A stretch of 48,417 nucleotides of DNA. Source: Gammaproteobacteria bacterium. GTDB lineage: Bacteria; Pseudomonadota; Gammaproteobacteria; Steroidobacterales; Steroidobacteraceae. Both the position numbers and the translations under genes were made by a program. Of this stretch, positions 1 to 8,684 are shown piece after piece. The number at the start of each line of letters is the position of its first letter. The stretch's first letter is position 1. The DNA is taken from the NCBI GenBank assembly GCA_025357835.1, contig JANYLM010000121.1:1-48417 (forward strand), in the 5' to 3' direction. Below the pieces are notes generated by a model, which ran no database searches, had not been told where the DNA came from, and was given only the letters and a program-made list of their open reading frames with translations.

Positions 1-119
1 ATGCGTGGTCTGGTGCCGCGTTATCGAGATTTGCGCTATATCGGGTTTGATGCCGCAGGCAGGCCAATCGATCGTACGGTCAAGGACTTTCATGCGCGCG
101 TCGTGCAACACGAAGTCGA
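1..119. repeat. Outer arm of a 119-bp perfect inverted repeat
   Basis: Bases 1-119 are the exact reverse complement of bases 250-368, which lie inside def. The plus strand here therefore encodes the def segment beginning [13 protein letters not shown], ending at the QHEV motif. Pairing fails at base 120 against 249. The repeat may extend left of the window. A partial def copy pointing the other way, ending abruptly and lying at the very edge, fits a fold-back or chimeric read join at a contig end better than a real gene duplication. A natural inverted duplication cannot be excluded. Confidence 0.95.
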
Positions 120-149
120 AAACCCGTGGTTCGGGGGCACAGTTCCGTT

Positions 150-683
150 TTACTCGTCGATGAGATTCTCGCCGGGAAACAGGGCGTCGTTGAAGCCGAA
201 CTGCGTTAAATCGCGAATGCGGCGCGGATACAGGATGCCGTCGAGGTGATCGACTTCGTGTTGCACGACGCGCGCATGAAAGTCCTTGACCGTACGATCG
301 ATTGGCCTGCCTGCGGCATCAAACCCGATATAGCGCAAATCTCGATAACGCGGCACCAGACCACGCATGCCGGGGACCGATAGACAGCCCTCCCAGCCCT
401 CCTCCTGCTGTTCGCCCAGCGGCGTCAGAATCGGGTTGATCAGCACCGTGAAGGGCACGGGATCCTCTTCCGGGTAGCGTGGATTGAGCTCGAAGCCGAA
501 AATCACGACGCGCAAGCTCACCCCGATTTGCGGTGCAGCGAGCCCCGCCCCATTGAGATCGCGCATGGTGTCCCGCATATCGGCCAGCAGGCTTTCGAGC
601 TCGGGAGTGGCGAAATTGAGCACCGGTTGGGCCACCGCCAGGAGTCGCGGATCGCCCATTTTGAGAACTTCGCGTATTGCCAT
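150..683 (-). CDS. def: Peptide deformylase
   Basis: Removes the N-formyl group from nascent proteins in the cytoplasm, using a metal (usually Fe2+). All three family motifs are present in order: GAGLAAPQ (motif 1), EGCLSVP with the metal-binding Cys (motif 2) and QHEVDHLDG with the two His ligands and catalytic Glu (motif 3). The 177-residue length from ATG 683 is normal. That start is preferred over an ATG at 713 because the protein then begins [15 protein letters not shown], as in homologues, and AGGA lies a few bases upstream. It is divergent from miaB rather than paired with fmt as in E. coli. The 3' part carries the inner arm of the inverted repeat. Confidence 0.96.
   Translation of the reverse strand: MAIREVLKMGDPRLLAVAQPVLNFATPELESLLADMRDTMRDLNGAGLAAPQIGVSLRVVIFGFELNPRYPEEDPVPFTVLINPILTPLGEQQEEGWEGCLSVPGMRGLVPRYRDLRYIGFDAAGRPIDRTVKDFHARVVQHEVDHLDGILYPRRIRDLTQFGFNDALFPGENLIDE
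250..368. repeat. Inner arm of the 119-bp inverted repeat (inside def)
   Basis: This is the arm that belongs to the intact def gene. It is separated from the outer arm by a 130-base unique segment (120-249) that carries the def 3' end and stop. Identity over 119 bases is complete, so the duplication is very recent or artefactual. Confidence 0.95.
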
Positions 684-732
684 AGTTCCTAGTATCTTAG
701 CGGCCTTTTCCATGTGAGCCTATGGCGAGAGT

Positions 733-2082
733 ATGCCCGGTCTTTTATACATAAAAACCTTCGGCTGTCAGATGAACGAGTACGATTCCGGCAAGATGCG
801 GAACGTGCTGGAAGCCGCCCATGGCATGACACGTACCGACAATCCGGCGGAGGCGGATGTATTGCTGGTCAATACCTGCTCGGTTCGCGAAAAGGCCCAG
901 GAGAAAGTGTTTTCCTTGCTGGGCGAGTGGCGGCTGTTCAAGCAGCAGCGTCCGCACGTGGTGATCGGCGTCGGCGGCTGCGTCGCCAGCCAGGAGGGCG
1001 AGGGCATCACCGCACGGGCGCCGTTCGTCGACTTGGTATTCGGGCCGCAAACCCTGCACCGCTTACCGGCCATGCTGCGGGGGCTAAAGGAAACCGGCCG
1101 GTCGCAAATCGACATCAGTTTCCCGGAAATCGAGAAATTCGATCGGCTGCCAGCGCCCCAAGCGGCGGGCGCCACGGCCTTCGTCTCTATCATGGAAGGT
1201 TGCAGCAAGTACTGCAGCTTCTGCGTCGTACCCTACACGCGGGGCGAAGAAATTAGCCGCCCCTTCGAACAAGTACTTGAGGAAGTGGAGCGCCTGGCAG
1301 CCCAAGGCGTGCGCGAAATAACGCTGCTGGGCCAGAACGTGAATGCTTATGCCGGGCCGATGGCGGACGGCACCATAGCGGATTTGGCGACCTTGATACA
1401 TTTCGTAGCGGCAATCGGCGGCGTGGAGCGCATTCGCTTCACGACTTCGCATCCGCTCGAGTTCAACGACAGCTTGATCGAGGCCTATGCCAACGTACAC
1501 AAACTCAATAATTTCCTGCATCTGCCGGTTCAGAGCGGCTCGGACCGTATTCTGGCTGCAATGAAGCGCGGTCACACTGTGTTGGAGTACAAGCAAAAGC
1601 TTCGCAAATTGCGAGCGGTGCGGCCCGACATTTGTATTTCCACCGATCTCATCATCGGATTTCCCGGCGAGACGGACGAAGATTTCATTGCGACCATGAA
1701 TCTGGTGGCGGAGGTGGGTTTCGATCAGTCGTTCAGCTTCATATACAGCCGACGGCCGGGTACACCCGCCGCCGCACTGCCGGACGAAGTGCCGCACGCG
1801 GTCAAGCAGCGGCGGCTCGAGCTCCTGCAGCAGCGCTTGAACGGACAGGCGCGCGCCATTTCCGAATCCATGGTGGGCAGCCGGCAACGCGTGCTCATCG
1901 AGCGGCCGGCCAAGCGCAACCCGCAGCAGCTCGCCGGGCGAACCGACAACAATCGCTGGGTCAATTTCGACGGCCCCGCGGACAATCCGATGTCTCGGAT
2001 CAACACCTTTGCGGATGTGATCATTACCGAGGCTATGCCGAATTCTCTGCGCGGGCGTCTCATCGCAGAAGGGACGCCGTGA
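733..2082 (+). CDS. miaB: tRNA-2-methylthio-N6-dimethylallyladenosine synthase MiaB
   Basis: Radical-SAM methylthiotransferase that converts i6A37 to ms2i6A37 in tRNAs. The N-terminal UPF0004 domain has the auxiliary cluster cysteines C12, C49 and C83. The radical SAM cluster motif is CSKYCSFC with C157, C161 and C164. A C-terminal TRAM-like region follows from about residue 370. The 449-residue length is typical. It is the first gene of the miaB-phoH-ybeY-ybeX-lnt operon, and its TGA overlaps the GTG start of phoH by four bases (GTGA), suggesting translational coupling. Confidence 0.97.
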   Translation: MPGLLYIKTFGCQMNEYDSGKMRNVLEAAHGMTRTDNPAEADVLLVNTCSVREKAQEKVFSLLGEWRLFKQQRPHVVIGVGGCVASQEGEGITARAPFVDLVFGPQTLHRLPAMLRGLKETGRSQIDISFPEIEKFDRLPAPQAAGATAFVSIMEGCSKYCSFCVVPYTRGEEISRPFEQVLEEVERLAAQGVREITLLGQNVNAYAGPMADGTIADLATLIHFVAAIGGVERIRFTTSHPLEFNDSLIEAYANVHKLNNFLHLPVQSGSDRILAAMKRGHTVLEYKQKLRKLRAVRPDICISTDLIIGFPGETDEDFIATMNLVAEVGFDQSFSFIYSRRPGTPAAALPDEVPHAVKQRRLELLQQRLNGQARAISESMVGSRQRVLIERPAKRNPQQLAGRTDNNRWVNFDGPADNPMSRINTFADVIITEAMPNSLRGRLIAEGTP

Positions 2083-3056
2083 GTTCAGTTCCGTTGACTC
2101 GCGACGTGTTGCTCACTCCGGCGGACAATGTCCGATTGGTGGAATTGTGCGGCCCGCTGGACCAGCATCTGCATCAGATCGAGGCTAGGCTCGGGGTCGA
2201 AGTCAGGCGGCGCGGCAATCGATTTCAGATCATCGGCTTGGCCCCGGCGACCCAACGCGCCGAGGCGGTGCTGCTGGACTTGTACGCCCGGGCACAGCGC
2301 GAGCCCGTGGATTCCGAACGCGTGCATATTGCCCTGCAGGAACTGGATATGGATGCCAACAATACCGATGCCAATACGGATTCCGACGAACTCAAGGTCC
2401 ACACCTCGCGTGGTACGGTGCGCGCCCGCGGCGCGAATCAAACCGAATACCTCACCAATGTCCGCACCCATGACCTGACCTTCGGCATCGGCCCGGCGGG
2501 CACGGGCAAAACCTATCTTGCCGTCGCCTGCGCGGTTGAGGCGCTGCAATCGGAAAAGGTCAGGCGCATCGTGTTGGTGCGGCCGGCGGTGGAAGCGGGC
2601 GAGCGTTTGGGGTTTCTGCCCGGCGACTTGTCCCAAAAAGTGGATCCCTACCTGCGCCCCATGTATGACGCACTGTATGAAATGATGGGCTTCGAGCGGG
2701 TGGCCAAGCAGATCGAACGCAATGTGATCGAAGTCGCGCCCTTGGCCTTCATGCGCGGCCGGTCGCTGAACGACTCCTTCGTCATATTGGACGAGGCGCA
2801 GAACACCACCAACGAACAGATGAAGATGTTTCTGACTCGGATCGGCTTCGGCTCCAAGGCCGTGGTCACCGGCGACATCACTCAAGTCGATTTGCCGAAT
2901 TCCAAGCAGTCCGGCCTGCGGACGGTCATCGACATACTGCGCGGAGTGCGCGGCATTGCCTTCACCATGTTCAGCTCGCGAGACGTGGTCCGCCACCCGC
3001 TGGTGCAAAGAATCGTACAAGCCTACGAGGCGAGTGCTCCCGACGACGGGCGTTGA
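2079..3056 (+). CDS. ybeZ: PhoH-like ATPase (YbeZ)
   Basis: PhoH-family P-loop ATPase that functions with YbeY in RNA metabolism; its exact substrate is unsettled in the family. The nucleotide-binding motifs are visible: Walker [12 protein letters not shown] and Walker [12 protein letters not shown]. The open frame runs far upstream inside miaB, but the GTG at 2079, overlapping the miaB stop as GTGA and preceded by an AGAAGGGA Shine-Dalgarno-like run, gives a normal 325-residue protein starting SSVPLTRDV. The downstream overlap with ybeY is also four bases (TTGA). The gene order is conserved across gammaproteobacteria. Confidence 0.95.
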   Translation: MSSVPLTRDVLLTPADNVRLVELCGPLDQHLHQIEARLGVEVRRRGNRFQIIGLAPATQRAEAVLLDLYARAQREPVDSERVHIALQELDMDANNTDANTDSDELKVHTSRGTVRARGANQTEYLTNVRTHDLTFGIGPAGTGKTYLAVACAVEALQSEKVRRIVLVRPAVEAGERLGFLPGDLSQKVDPYLRPMYDALYEMMGFERVAKQIERNVIEVAPLAFMRGRSLNDSFVILDEAQNTTNEQMKMFLTRIGFGSKAVVTGDITQVDLPNSKQSGLRTVIDILRGVRGIAFTMFSSRDVVRHPLVQRIVQAYEASAPDDGR

Positions 3057-3517
3057 AGCCGGTGGCGCGGCGGCTCGAACTCGATTTGAGCTACGCGGCG
3101 CGGCGACCGTGGGCGCCGAGCTCGCGGCAATTCGCCAAGTGGGCCACCGCGGCACTCTCGCCTGAGCGGCGTTCCGTGGTGCTCTCCGTGCGGGTGGTGG
3201 GGCTGGCGCGCAGCCGCAGCCTGAACACGCACTACCGGCACAAGGACAAGCCGACCAATGTGCTGTCCTTTGCAGGAGCCGGGCGCGTACCCGACGACCG
3301 ATATTTTCTCGGTGAACTCGTCATCTGTGCTCCCGTTGTGGCGCTGGAGGCGCTAACCCAAGGCAAAACTCTCCAGGCGCATTGGGCGCATATGACGGTA
3401 CATGGAGTGCTGCATCTGCTGGGTTTCGATCACGAAGTGGAGTCGGATGCCGTGAAAATGGCGGCAAAGGAGATTCAAATCCTTGATCGGCTTGGCTTTT
3501 CGGACCCGTATCGCTGA
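3053..3517 (+). CDS. ybeY: Endoribonuclease YbeY
   Basis: Single-strand-specific RNase that takes part in 16S rRNA 3' maturation and ribosome quality control. The signature zinc motif H-x3-H-x5-H is visible as HGVLHLLGFDH near the C-terminus. The start is a TTG at 3053 that overlaps the phoH TGA (TTGA), which gives the usual length of 154 residues. It lies between its usual partners phoH and ybeX. Confidence 0.95.
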   Translation: MKPVARRLELDLSYAARRPWAPSSRQFAKWATAALSPERRSVVLSVRVVGLARSRSLNTHYRHKDKPTNVLSFAGAGRVPDDRYFLGELVICAPVVALEALTQGKTLQAHWAHMTVHGVLHLLGFDHEVESDAVKMAAKEIQILDRLGFSDPYR

Positions 3518-3537
3518 TCGAGTATCCTTAAGCCCCC

Positions 3538-4407
3538 ATGTCAGAACAACCTCAAGGCGGCAACACAGGCCGCTGGTTAAAACGCCTTACCCAGTCGATG
3601 TCCGGTGAGCCGCGCGATCTCGCCGAGCTCATCGAGGATTTGCGCGAGGCCAGCGAGCGCGGCCTGTTCGACGGCGATGCGTTGGTCATGCTCGAAGGAG
3701 TGTTGGCGGTGGCGGACATGCAGGTGCGCGATATCATGGTACCGCGCTCGCAAATGGTGTTCGTCGAGCGCGACGAGCCACCCGACAAGCTGGTCGAATT
3801 GGTGGTCGAGTCAGGGCATTCGCGTTTCCCCGTAATCGGCGAAGACCGCGATCAAATTCTCGGCATATTGCTGGCGAAGGACCTTCTGCGCTTACAGGCC
3901 GAGGGCGAGGAAAGTTTCGAGATTCGCGAGTACATGCGTCCGGTGGTCTTCGTCCCCGAGAGCAAGCGGCTCAACGTGTTGCTGAAGGAATTTCGCCGCA
4001 GCCACAATCACATCGCCATTGTCGTCGATGAATACGGCGGCGTGTGCGGATTGGTGACAATCGAGGATGTAATCGAGCAAATCGTCGGGGAAATCGACGA
4101 TGAGCACGACGTCGAAGATGATCAGACCATACGCAAAGAGGGCGCGAAGGAGTTCACCGTGCGTGCACTCACGCCCATCGCCGACTTCAATCAGTATTTT
4201 GGAACCGCGTTTTCCGACGAGGAATACGACACCATCGGCGGCTTGTTGATGCAGGAGTTCGGACGGTTGCCGCGCCGCGGAGAAACCATCCATGTGGGCG
4301 AGATGGAGTTTCGCGTATTGCGCGCCGATCGTCGCCGCATCGATCTACTGCGTGTGATTACGCCAACCGAAATTGAGCCGCCGGCCGCCGACGAGTCGGC
4401 TCCTTGA
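3538..4407 (+). CDS. ybeX: CBS-domain protein YbeX/CorC
   Basis: Cytoplasmic CBS-pair protein of the CorC/YbeX group, linked in the family to magnesium/cobalt homeostasis and to ribosome or heat fitness. It has a short acidic N-terminus, two CBS motifs (from about residues 65 and 130, with MVPRSQMVFVE and the IVVDEYGGVCGLVTIED segment), then a C-terminal CorC_HlyC transporter-associated domain (EEYDTIGGLLMQEFGRLP). No membrane segment is seen, so this is the soluble short form. It starts 20 bases after ybeY and overlaps lnt by four bases (TTGA). Confidence 0.94.
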   Translation: MSEQPQGGNTGRWLKRLTQSMSGEPRDLAELIEDLREASERGLFDGDALVMLEGVLAVADMQVRDIMVPRSQMVFVERDEPPDKLVELVVESGHSRFPVIGEDRDQILGILLAKDLLRLQAEGEESFEIREYMRPVVFVPESKRLNVLLKEFRRSHNHIAIVVDEYGGVCGLVTIEDVIEQIVGEIDDEHDVEDDQTIRKEGAKEFTVRALTPIADFNQYFGTAFSDEEYDTIGGLLMQEFGRLPRRGETIHVGEMEFRVLRADRRRIDLLRVITPTEIEPPAADESAP

Positions 4408-5933
4408 GCGTCAGCGCGCGCGGCGCTGACGCCGCGTTGCAGTTGCAGACCCGGTGGAGGCTGGCCGCCGCGTTCTGCACCGGCGCAGCGCTCAATGTCG
4501 CCTTCGCACCATTCGGCTGGTGGCCGCTCGCCGTGCTGGCGCCGGCGGCATTATTTGCGCTGATTCGGAGCCTACCGCCGCGCCGTGCCGGCTGGACGGG
4601 CGCCGCATTCGGCGCCGGCCTATTCGCGTTCGGTACTTACTGGTTGTACACCTGTCTGCACGTGTTCGGCTTGGTGCCCATATGGCTGACCTTAGTATTG
4701 CAGGCGGCACTGATCGCCTTGATGTCGATATATTCCGCGGCGCTGTGCTACCTGGCTAATCGCTTTTGGCTCAAAGCCGGTGCAACGCGGGCCTGGTTGG
4801 TGCTGCCGGTACTCTGGGTACTACTGGAATGGCTGCGTGGATGGGCCTTGAGCGGCTTCCCGTGGCTGTCGCTGGGTTACGCCATGATTGATTCGCCGCT
4901 CAAGGGCTGGGCGCCGCTGTTCGGAGTCTATGGCGTAACGTGGGCCGTCGTCACCATCGCGGTGGCGGTCAATGTGTCACTCGTGCCGGCTGTCCCGACC
5001 GCACGACGGTTGATGGCGGTCGGCGCCATCGCGCTCTTGTTCCTAATTCCGACGCTGCTCGGGAGGTACCACTGGACGCGCGTCGCGGGTCCCGCGCTGC
5101 CGATTGCCGCTGTGCAGGGGGCCGTATCGCAGGACCAGAAGTGGCAGGCGAACAACCTCGAAGCAACCATGACGCGGTACTCGCAGCTCACGGCGGAGGC
5201 TTGGGGCGCTCGCCTCATCGTCTGGCCGGAGGCCGCACTGCCGGTGCTGGCGAATGACATACCCGATTATTTGCGGCGCCTACAGGAGCTGGGCCGCGCG
5301 CATGGCGCTGACTTTGCGATTGGCCTCGTGAGCTATCAGCCTACACCTAAGCAATACCACAACGGGCTATTGGTTCTGAGCGATGCCGGGGGCGGCTGGT
5401 ACTTCAAGCGGCACTTGGTGCCCTTCGGCGAGTACTTCCCGGTGCCTGCGTTCGTGCGCTCCTGGATGCGTCTGATGAGTCTGCCGTATGATGACATCAC
5501 GGCAGGCGGTGAGCATCAGCCGACCTTGAGTGCCGCCGGCCAGAAGCTCGGCCTCACGATCTGCTACGAGGATGCCTTCGGCAGCCAACAACTACAGATT
5601 CTGCGCGATGCGACTTTGCTCATCAACGTCACCAATAACGCCTGGTACGGCGATTCCACAGCGCCGCACCAGCATCTGCAGATCGCCCGCATGCGCGCGC
5701 TCGAGGCCGGTCGCTACCTAGTGCGTGCTGCGAACGACGGCATCACGGCCGCAATCGGACCGCATGGCGAAATCGTGGCACGCCTGCCGCAGTTTCAAAA
5801 GGCCGTGCTGCGCGCTGAAGTGCAGCCCATGACGGGTCTTACTCCCTATGCTCGCCTCGGAAATTATCCCGTCGTCGTGTGCGCCGGCCTGCTGCTGGCG
5901 ATTGCGGTACGGCGCCGGCGACAGGGAGTTTAG
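4404..5933 (+). CDS. lnt: Apolipoprotein N-acyltransferase
   Basis: Inner-membrane enzyme that N-acylates the lipid-modified cysteine of lipoproteins. The N-terminal half has about seven membrane segments, followed by a periplasmic nitrilase-fold domain and a C-terminal membrane segment. The catalytic triad is visible as E276 (WPEAALP), K335 (YFKRHL) and C387 (ICYED); the last two have the same numbers as in E. coli. A TTG start at 4404 overlapping the ybeX stop gives 509 residues, and there is no better ATG. It is the last gene of the miaB operon. A second, divergent Lnt is encoded at 18312-19946. Confidence 0.95.
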   Translation: MSVSARGADAALQLQTRWRLAAAFCTGAALNVAFAPFGWWPLAVLAPAALFALIRSLPPRRAGWTGAAFGAGLFAFGTYWLYTCLHVFGLVPIWLTLVLQAALIALMSIYSAALCYLANRFWLKAGATRAWLVLPVLWVLLEWLRGWALSGFPWLSLGYAMIDSPLKGWAPLFGVYGVTWAVVTIAVAVNVSLVPAVPTARRLMAVGAIALLFLIPTLLGRYHWTRVAGPALPIAAVQGAVSQDQKWQANNLEATMTRYSQLTAEAWGARLIVWPEAALPVLANDIPDYLRRLQELGRAHGADFAIGLVSYQPTPKQYHNGLLVLSDAGGGWYFKRHLVPFGEYFPVPAFVRSWMRLMSLPYDDITAGGEHQPTLSAAGQKLGLTICYEDAFGSQQLQILRDATLLINVTNNAWYGDSTAPHQHLQIARMRALEAGRYLVRAANDGITAAIGPHGEIVARLPQFQKAVLRAEVQPMTGLTPYARLGNYPVVVCAGLLLAIAVRRRRQGV

Positions 5934-6024
5934 GCAATCGCATGGCCGGCCTGACGATCACGGATGCGTGCGGCTAAGCTGCTGGATTCCACGGGGAAAT
6001 TCTAAGCGCCGTAGATCGGCGGAT

Positions 6025-6717
6025 CTAGAACGTCTTGGCGCTGAGGCCGCCGAAGCGCCTTTGCCTGCCGCCATAGTCCTCGAGCGCGCATCGAAAACGC
6101 TGCTCGTCGAAGTCCGGCCAAAGGCAATCGCTGAAGTGAAGCTCCGCGAACGCGCATTCCCAGAGCAGAAAGTCGCTGAGGCGCCGCTCGCTGCCGGTGC
6201 GGATCAGCAGGTCGACCGCGCTTGCGGGATACGCGCAATGATCGACTTCATGCAGCAAGCGGTGAAAGTCCTCGGCGCTGAGCTCCGTACCGCCACCGAC
6301 CCGCTTTGCGGCCTGTACGATGCTGTGTTGCGAGGAATAGTCGACCGCGATGCGCAGCAGCATTCCCGAGCCCGCGGCGCTCGACCGCTCGCTTTGCTCG
6401 ATGGATCGGAGCAGGTTCTCGCTGAGGCGATCGCGGCGGCCGATCACATTGATTCGGATCGATTGCTCGACACAGCGGCGTGTCTCGGTGAACAGGTACT
6501 GGCCGAACAGGCGCATCAGTGCCGCGATCTCCGCCGGTGGCCGCGCCCAATTGGCCGAGGAAAACGCGTACAGAGTGAGTATCTTGACGTCGGTGCGCGC
6601 GGCCATCTCGACGGCGGCTCGCACCGCCTTGGCACCTTCGATATGGCCGGCAGTTCGCGGCAGGCCGCGTTGGGTGGCCCAGCGTCCATTGCCGTCCATG
6701 ATGATTGCGATGTGCAC
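6025..6717 (-). CDS. UppS-like cis-prenyltransferase, divergent
   Basis: Member of the undecaprenyl diphosphate synthase family, which makes long-chain polyprenyl carriers from isopentenyl diphosphate. The pyrophosphate-binding motif MDGNGRW is at the extreme N-terminus, and LYAFSSANW and LIRTGSERRLSDFLLW are conserved, as is the WPDFDEQ segment. It departs from the usual sequence at the NYGGR motif, which reads DYSSQ here. The 230-residue protein starts at a GTG five bases after the regulator stop, without the usual 15-20 residue leader. It does not sit in the usual uppS-cdsA-dxr context, so it may be a second, specialised prenyltransferase. Chain length and product are unknown. Confidence 0.85.
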   Translation of the reverse strand: MHIAIIMDGNGRWATQRGLPRTAGHIEGAKAVRAAVEMAARTDVKILTLYAFSSANWARPPAEIAALMRLFGQYLFTETRRCVEQSIRINVIGRRDRLSENLLRSIEQSERSSAAGSGMLLRIAVDYSSQHSIVQAAKRVGGGTELSAEDFHRLLHEVDHCAYPASAVDLLIRTGSERRLSDFLLWECAFAELHFSDCLWPDFDEQRFRCALEDYGGRQRRFGGLSAKTF

Positions 6718-6721
6718 AGGC

Positions 6722-7123
6722 CTAAGCTCGCCGCGTCGCCTTGATCACCGCCTCGATGTGCTCGAGGTAGCGCAGCAACGCCTTCTTGCCGACAGGCGTA
6801 ATGCGGTATTCGGATTTTGGCCTGCGGCCCTCGAAGGATTTGGTGCACACGACGTAGCCGGCTTCTTCTAGTTTGCGCGCATGCGCGCTTAGATTGCCGT
6901 CGCTGACGTCGAACAACGACTTGAGTTCGTTGAAGGTTAGCTGCTCGTTCATGGCGAGTGCGCTCATGATGCCGAGGCGCACGCGCTCGTAGATCATTCG
7001 ATCGAACTCCGCACCTTCGTTCCCATGCGGCGAGCGAGGTACCGCCGCTGGTTTTGCCGGCGCCTTGCCGGAGGCCGGCGCGGCCAATTCGCTGCGCTTG
7101 ACCGCGCTGGATTTACCAGCCAT
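6722..7123 (-). CDS. Winged-helix transcriptional regulator
   Basis: A 133-residue protein with an Ala/Pro/Lys-rich tail of about 35 residues, then a winged helix-turn-helix domain of the HTH_34/MarR-like kind. Visible features are the segment LTFNELKSLFDVSDGNLSAH, a wing with KSFEGRRPKSEYRIT, and TPVGKKALLRYL. This type usually acts as a small dimeric repressor without an obvious ligand domain. The start overlaps the end of the membrane protein gene by 11 bases, and the uppS-like gene follows at once, so all three should share one transcript. It may bind the palindrome at 7780-7798 and regulate its own operon; that is inference. Confidence 0.85.
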   Translation of the reverse strand: MAGKSSAVKRSELAAPASGKAPAKPAAVPRSPHGNEGAEFDRMIYERVRLGIMSALAMNEQLTFNELKSLFDVSDGNLSAHARKLEEAGYVVCTKSFEGRRPKSEYRITPVGKKALLRYLEHIEAVIKATRRA

Positions 7124-7742
7124 GGGTCAAACGTCCGATCAAGATGCCGAAGACGATATGCAAGGCGCCGAACCCTAAGCCGAGCATCAAGGTATGCATC
7201 ACCGCGGGCAACGCGAATGTCATCGATCCGAGAACGACAAACAATGCCCCCATGATGCCGATGAGTCGCGCGATCCCGGTTATGGTTGCCGTGCTCGCCG
7301 AGAGTACCGCACAGCCGTAGAGAAGCAGCCACATACCCGGAATGACGCGGGTCATGCCGGCGGTCAACAGGACCCAGGTCAGCACGGCGCCGGCGAGCAA
7401 CGCGGGACATAGACACAGCAGAAACTTTCTGGCCGGACCCAGGTAGCGGGTGTGCCCGCGTTGAGCGATCTGGCGTGCTACCAAGGCCCCGCCGAGCAGC
7501 AGTGCAACGGCCGCGGCGAGCAGCCAAATCCCCAGCCAATGAGGCGCCCAGCGAGGCAGCGACACCCCGATGGCGGCCAAGATGCCGATGATGCCCATGA
7601 CAATACCGGCCATGCCAGGTACATACATCGAGCTCGACGATTCTATGGATGCGCGTATATAGGCTAGGGTGCCGAGCGCACGGCTCTCGATAGCAGCCGG
7701 AGCTTCGGAGTGGCTGTGAAATGCCGCGCTTGGTTTGTGCAT
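7113..7742 (-). CDS. Multi-pass membrane protein of unknown function
   Basis: Hypothetical 209-residue protein. A hydrophilic N-terminus of about 40 residues is followed by five or six hydrophobic helices (for example GMAGIVMGIIGILAAIGV and LGIWLLAAAVALLLGGALVA) with short loops and a short GRLTHGW tail. I recognise no catalytic motif. It is the first gene of an operon with the winged-helix regulator and the UppS-like prenyltransferase, so a role at the membrane with a prenyl carrier, or as a sensor for the regulator, is possible but unproven. Confidence 0.75.
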   Translation of the reverse strand: MHKPSAAFHSHSEAPAAIESRALGTLAYIRASIESSSSMYVPGMAGIVMGIIGILAAIGVSLPRWAPHWLGIWLLAAAVALLLGGALVARQIAQRGHTRYLGPARKFLLCLCPALLAGAVLTWVLLTAGMTRVIPGMWLLLYGCAVLSASTATITGIARLIGIMGALFVVLGSMTFALPAVMHTLMLGLGFGALHIVFGILIGRLTHGW

Positions 7743-7779
7743 GAATTCAGCTTAAGGGAGCAAACTGTGCTGCGTCAAG

Positions 7780-7798
7780 TACTCTAAGGCGCAGAGTA
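7780..7798. promoter_or_regulatory. Palindromic operator candidate
   Basis: TACTCT-N7-AGAGTA is a perfect 6+6 inverted repeat. It lies immediately upstream of a minus-strand TTGACG (7778-7773) that is 17 bases from a weak TTAAGC, just before the membrane protein start at 7742. The position suits a binding site for the dimeric winged-helix regulator of this operon. The -10 element is poor, so the promoter itself is uncertain. Confidence 0.45.
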
Positions 7799-7995
7799 AG
7801 CGGCACGAACTTGGAGTCGATTTGTGGCCGCTGATCCGCTCTTGTGGCCAGAATGAATTGTGCCCACGATCAATCCTCGGCTATATAAAAACACTATCCC
7901 CGCCATCTCGTCGCAATGTTCCAGTGCTATCTTCGATGTCGCCCGCCAAGAGCGCGGGAGTATCGGTTAAGACAACCAACCCACCCCAGGGATTA

Positions 7996-8040
7996 GGGCG
8001 AACCGACTGCACGAAAGGGAATTCGGCAGTCGGTTCGCCC
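7996..8040. repeat. Large perfect hairpin, 15-bp stem
   Basis: The arm GGGCGAACCGACTGC (7996-8010) is exactly complementary to 8026-8040, with a 15-base loop that itself has a short CGAA/TTCG pairing. There is no T-run on either side, so it is not a standard intrinsic terminator. It lies 84 bases beyond the end of the HD oxygenase gene. It could be a REP-like element, an mRNA 3'-end stabiliser or a protein-binding site. Confidence 0.7.
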
Positions 8041-8123
8041 GGCGCGATGCGGTTCGGGCGGTTCGACGGTCACTCGGAGGCACAGTGGAAGGGCGCCGGC
8101 AGTAAGGCCGATTGCCGCCTATG

Positions 8124-8684
8124 TCATGGGGGAGGGCGCGTACTCGTCGCCCAGGTCTCGATCAGCGCGCGATAATCGCCCACGCTCGGGGTTTTCAATC
8201 CGGTGACTTTTCCCTGGTCGTCCCATTGCCGAACCCGCACGGCTTCCTGGTGAAAACGCTCGGTCTCGAACTTAGCCACCTCGTACGCCGCCATAGGGCC
8301 GCCTTGCAGCTCCAGGGTGATGACCGACGCTGGGCTCAACTTGGCGAAATACTTGGCATCGGTGGCCAATAAATAGCGCTTGGCGGGAACGTGCAGACGC
8401 ACCGGCTCCGACACGTCCGAAGGAAAGCGCTGAGCGAGCCAGTGGCTGCCTACCTGCTCATGATGAGCGTCCACGGTCCAGTCGGCGATATCACTCGGAA
8501 CGTCTTCGACCAAGTGCCCGATGTCATGCAACAGGGCGGCTACGACCAGCGACGACGGCGCGCCGGCGATTTGCGCGAAGTAGGCGGCCTGTAGTGCATG
8601 CTCTGTCATAGAGACGCTCTCACCGAAATAGGCGCCCGAGCCGTGCTGTTGAAAAATGGCGAGAATTTCGTCCGCGACGTTCAT
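8124..8684 (-). CDS. HD-domain mixed-valent di-iron oxygenase, TmpB/PhnZ-like
   Basis: Predicted to split the C-P bond of a 1-hydroxyphosphonate, releasing phosphate. The protein has 186 residues from ATG 8684, which overlaps the preceding stop as ATGA. The hallmark Y-x-G-E-x-V-S-x-x-E-H segment is present (Y19, E22, H29), then H53-D54 in LLHDIGH, H75, H98 and the RQWDD Asp at 154/155. These fall at a near-constant offset from the metal and substrate residues I recall for PhnZ (Y24, E27, H34, H58, D59, H80, H104, D161). Pairing with a GBBH-type rather than a PhyH-type oxygenase favours TmpB over PhnZ. Substrate identity is inference. Confidence 0.88.
   Translation of the reverse strand: MNVADEILAIFQQHGSGAYFGESVSMTEHALQAAYFAQIAGAPSSLVVAALLHDIGHLVEDVPSDIADWTVDAHHEQVGSHWLAQRFPSDVSEPVRLHVPAKRYLLATDAKYFAKLSPASVITLELQGGPMAAYEVAKFETERFHQEAVRVRQWDDQGKVTGLKTPSVGDYRALIETWATSTRPPP

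Larger units (their letters stand above)
7743..8123. other. Intergenic region, 381 bases
   Basis: No convincing gene. A possible 117-codon plus-strand frame (7822-8175) has no family resemblance and overlaps the HD oxygenase gene. The region holds the promoter side of the membrane-protein operon, the palindrome at 7780-7798 and the large hairpin at 7996-8040. Confidence 0.6.

Noticed and set aside
1..249. Plus-strand 82-codon frame that looks like peptide deformylase
   Set aside because: It is the inverted-repeat copy of a def segment followed by antisense sequence; motif 3 is cut after QHEV, so it cannot be a working gene.
7822..8175. Plus-strand 117-codon frame
   Set aside because: No family resemblance; it crosses the 15-bp hairpin and overlaps the well-supported HD oxygenase gene.
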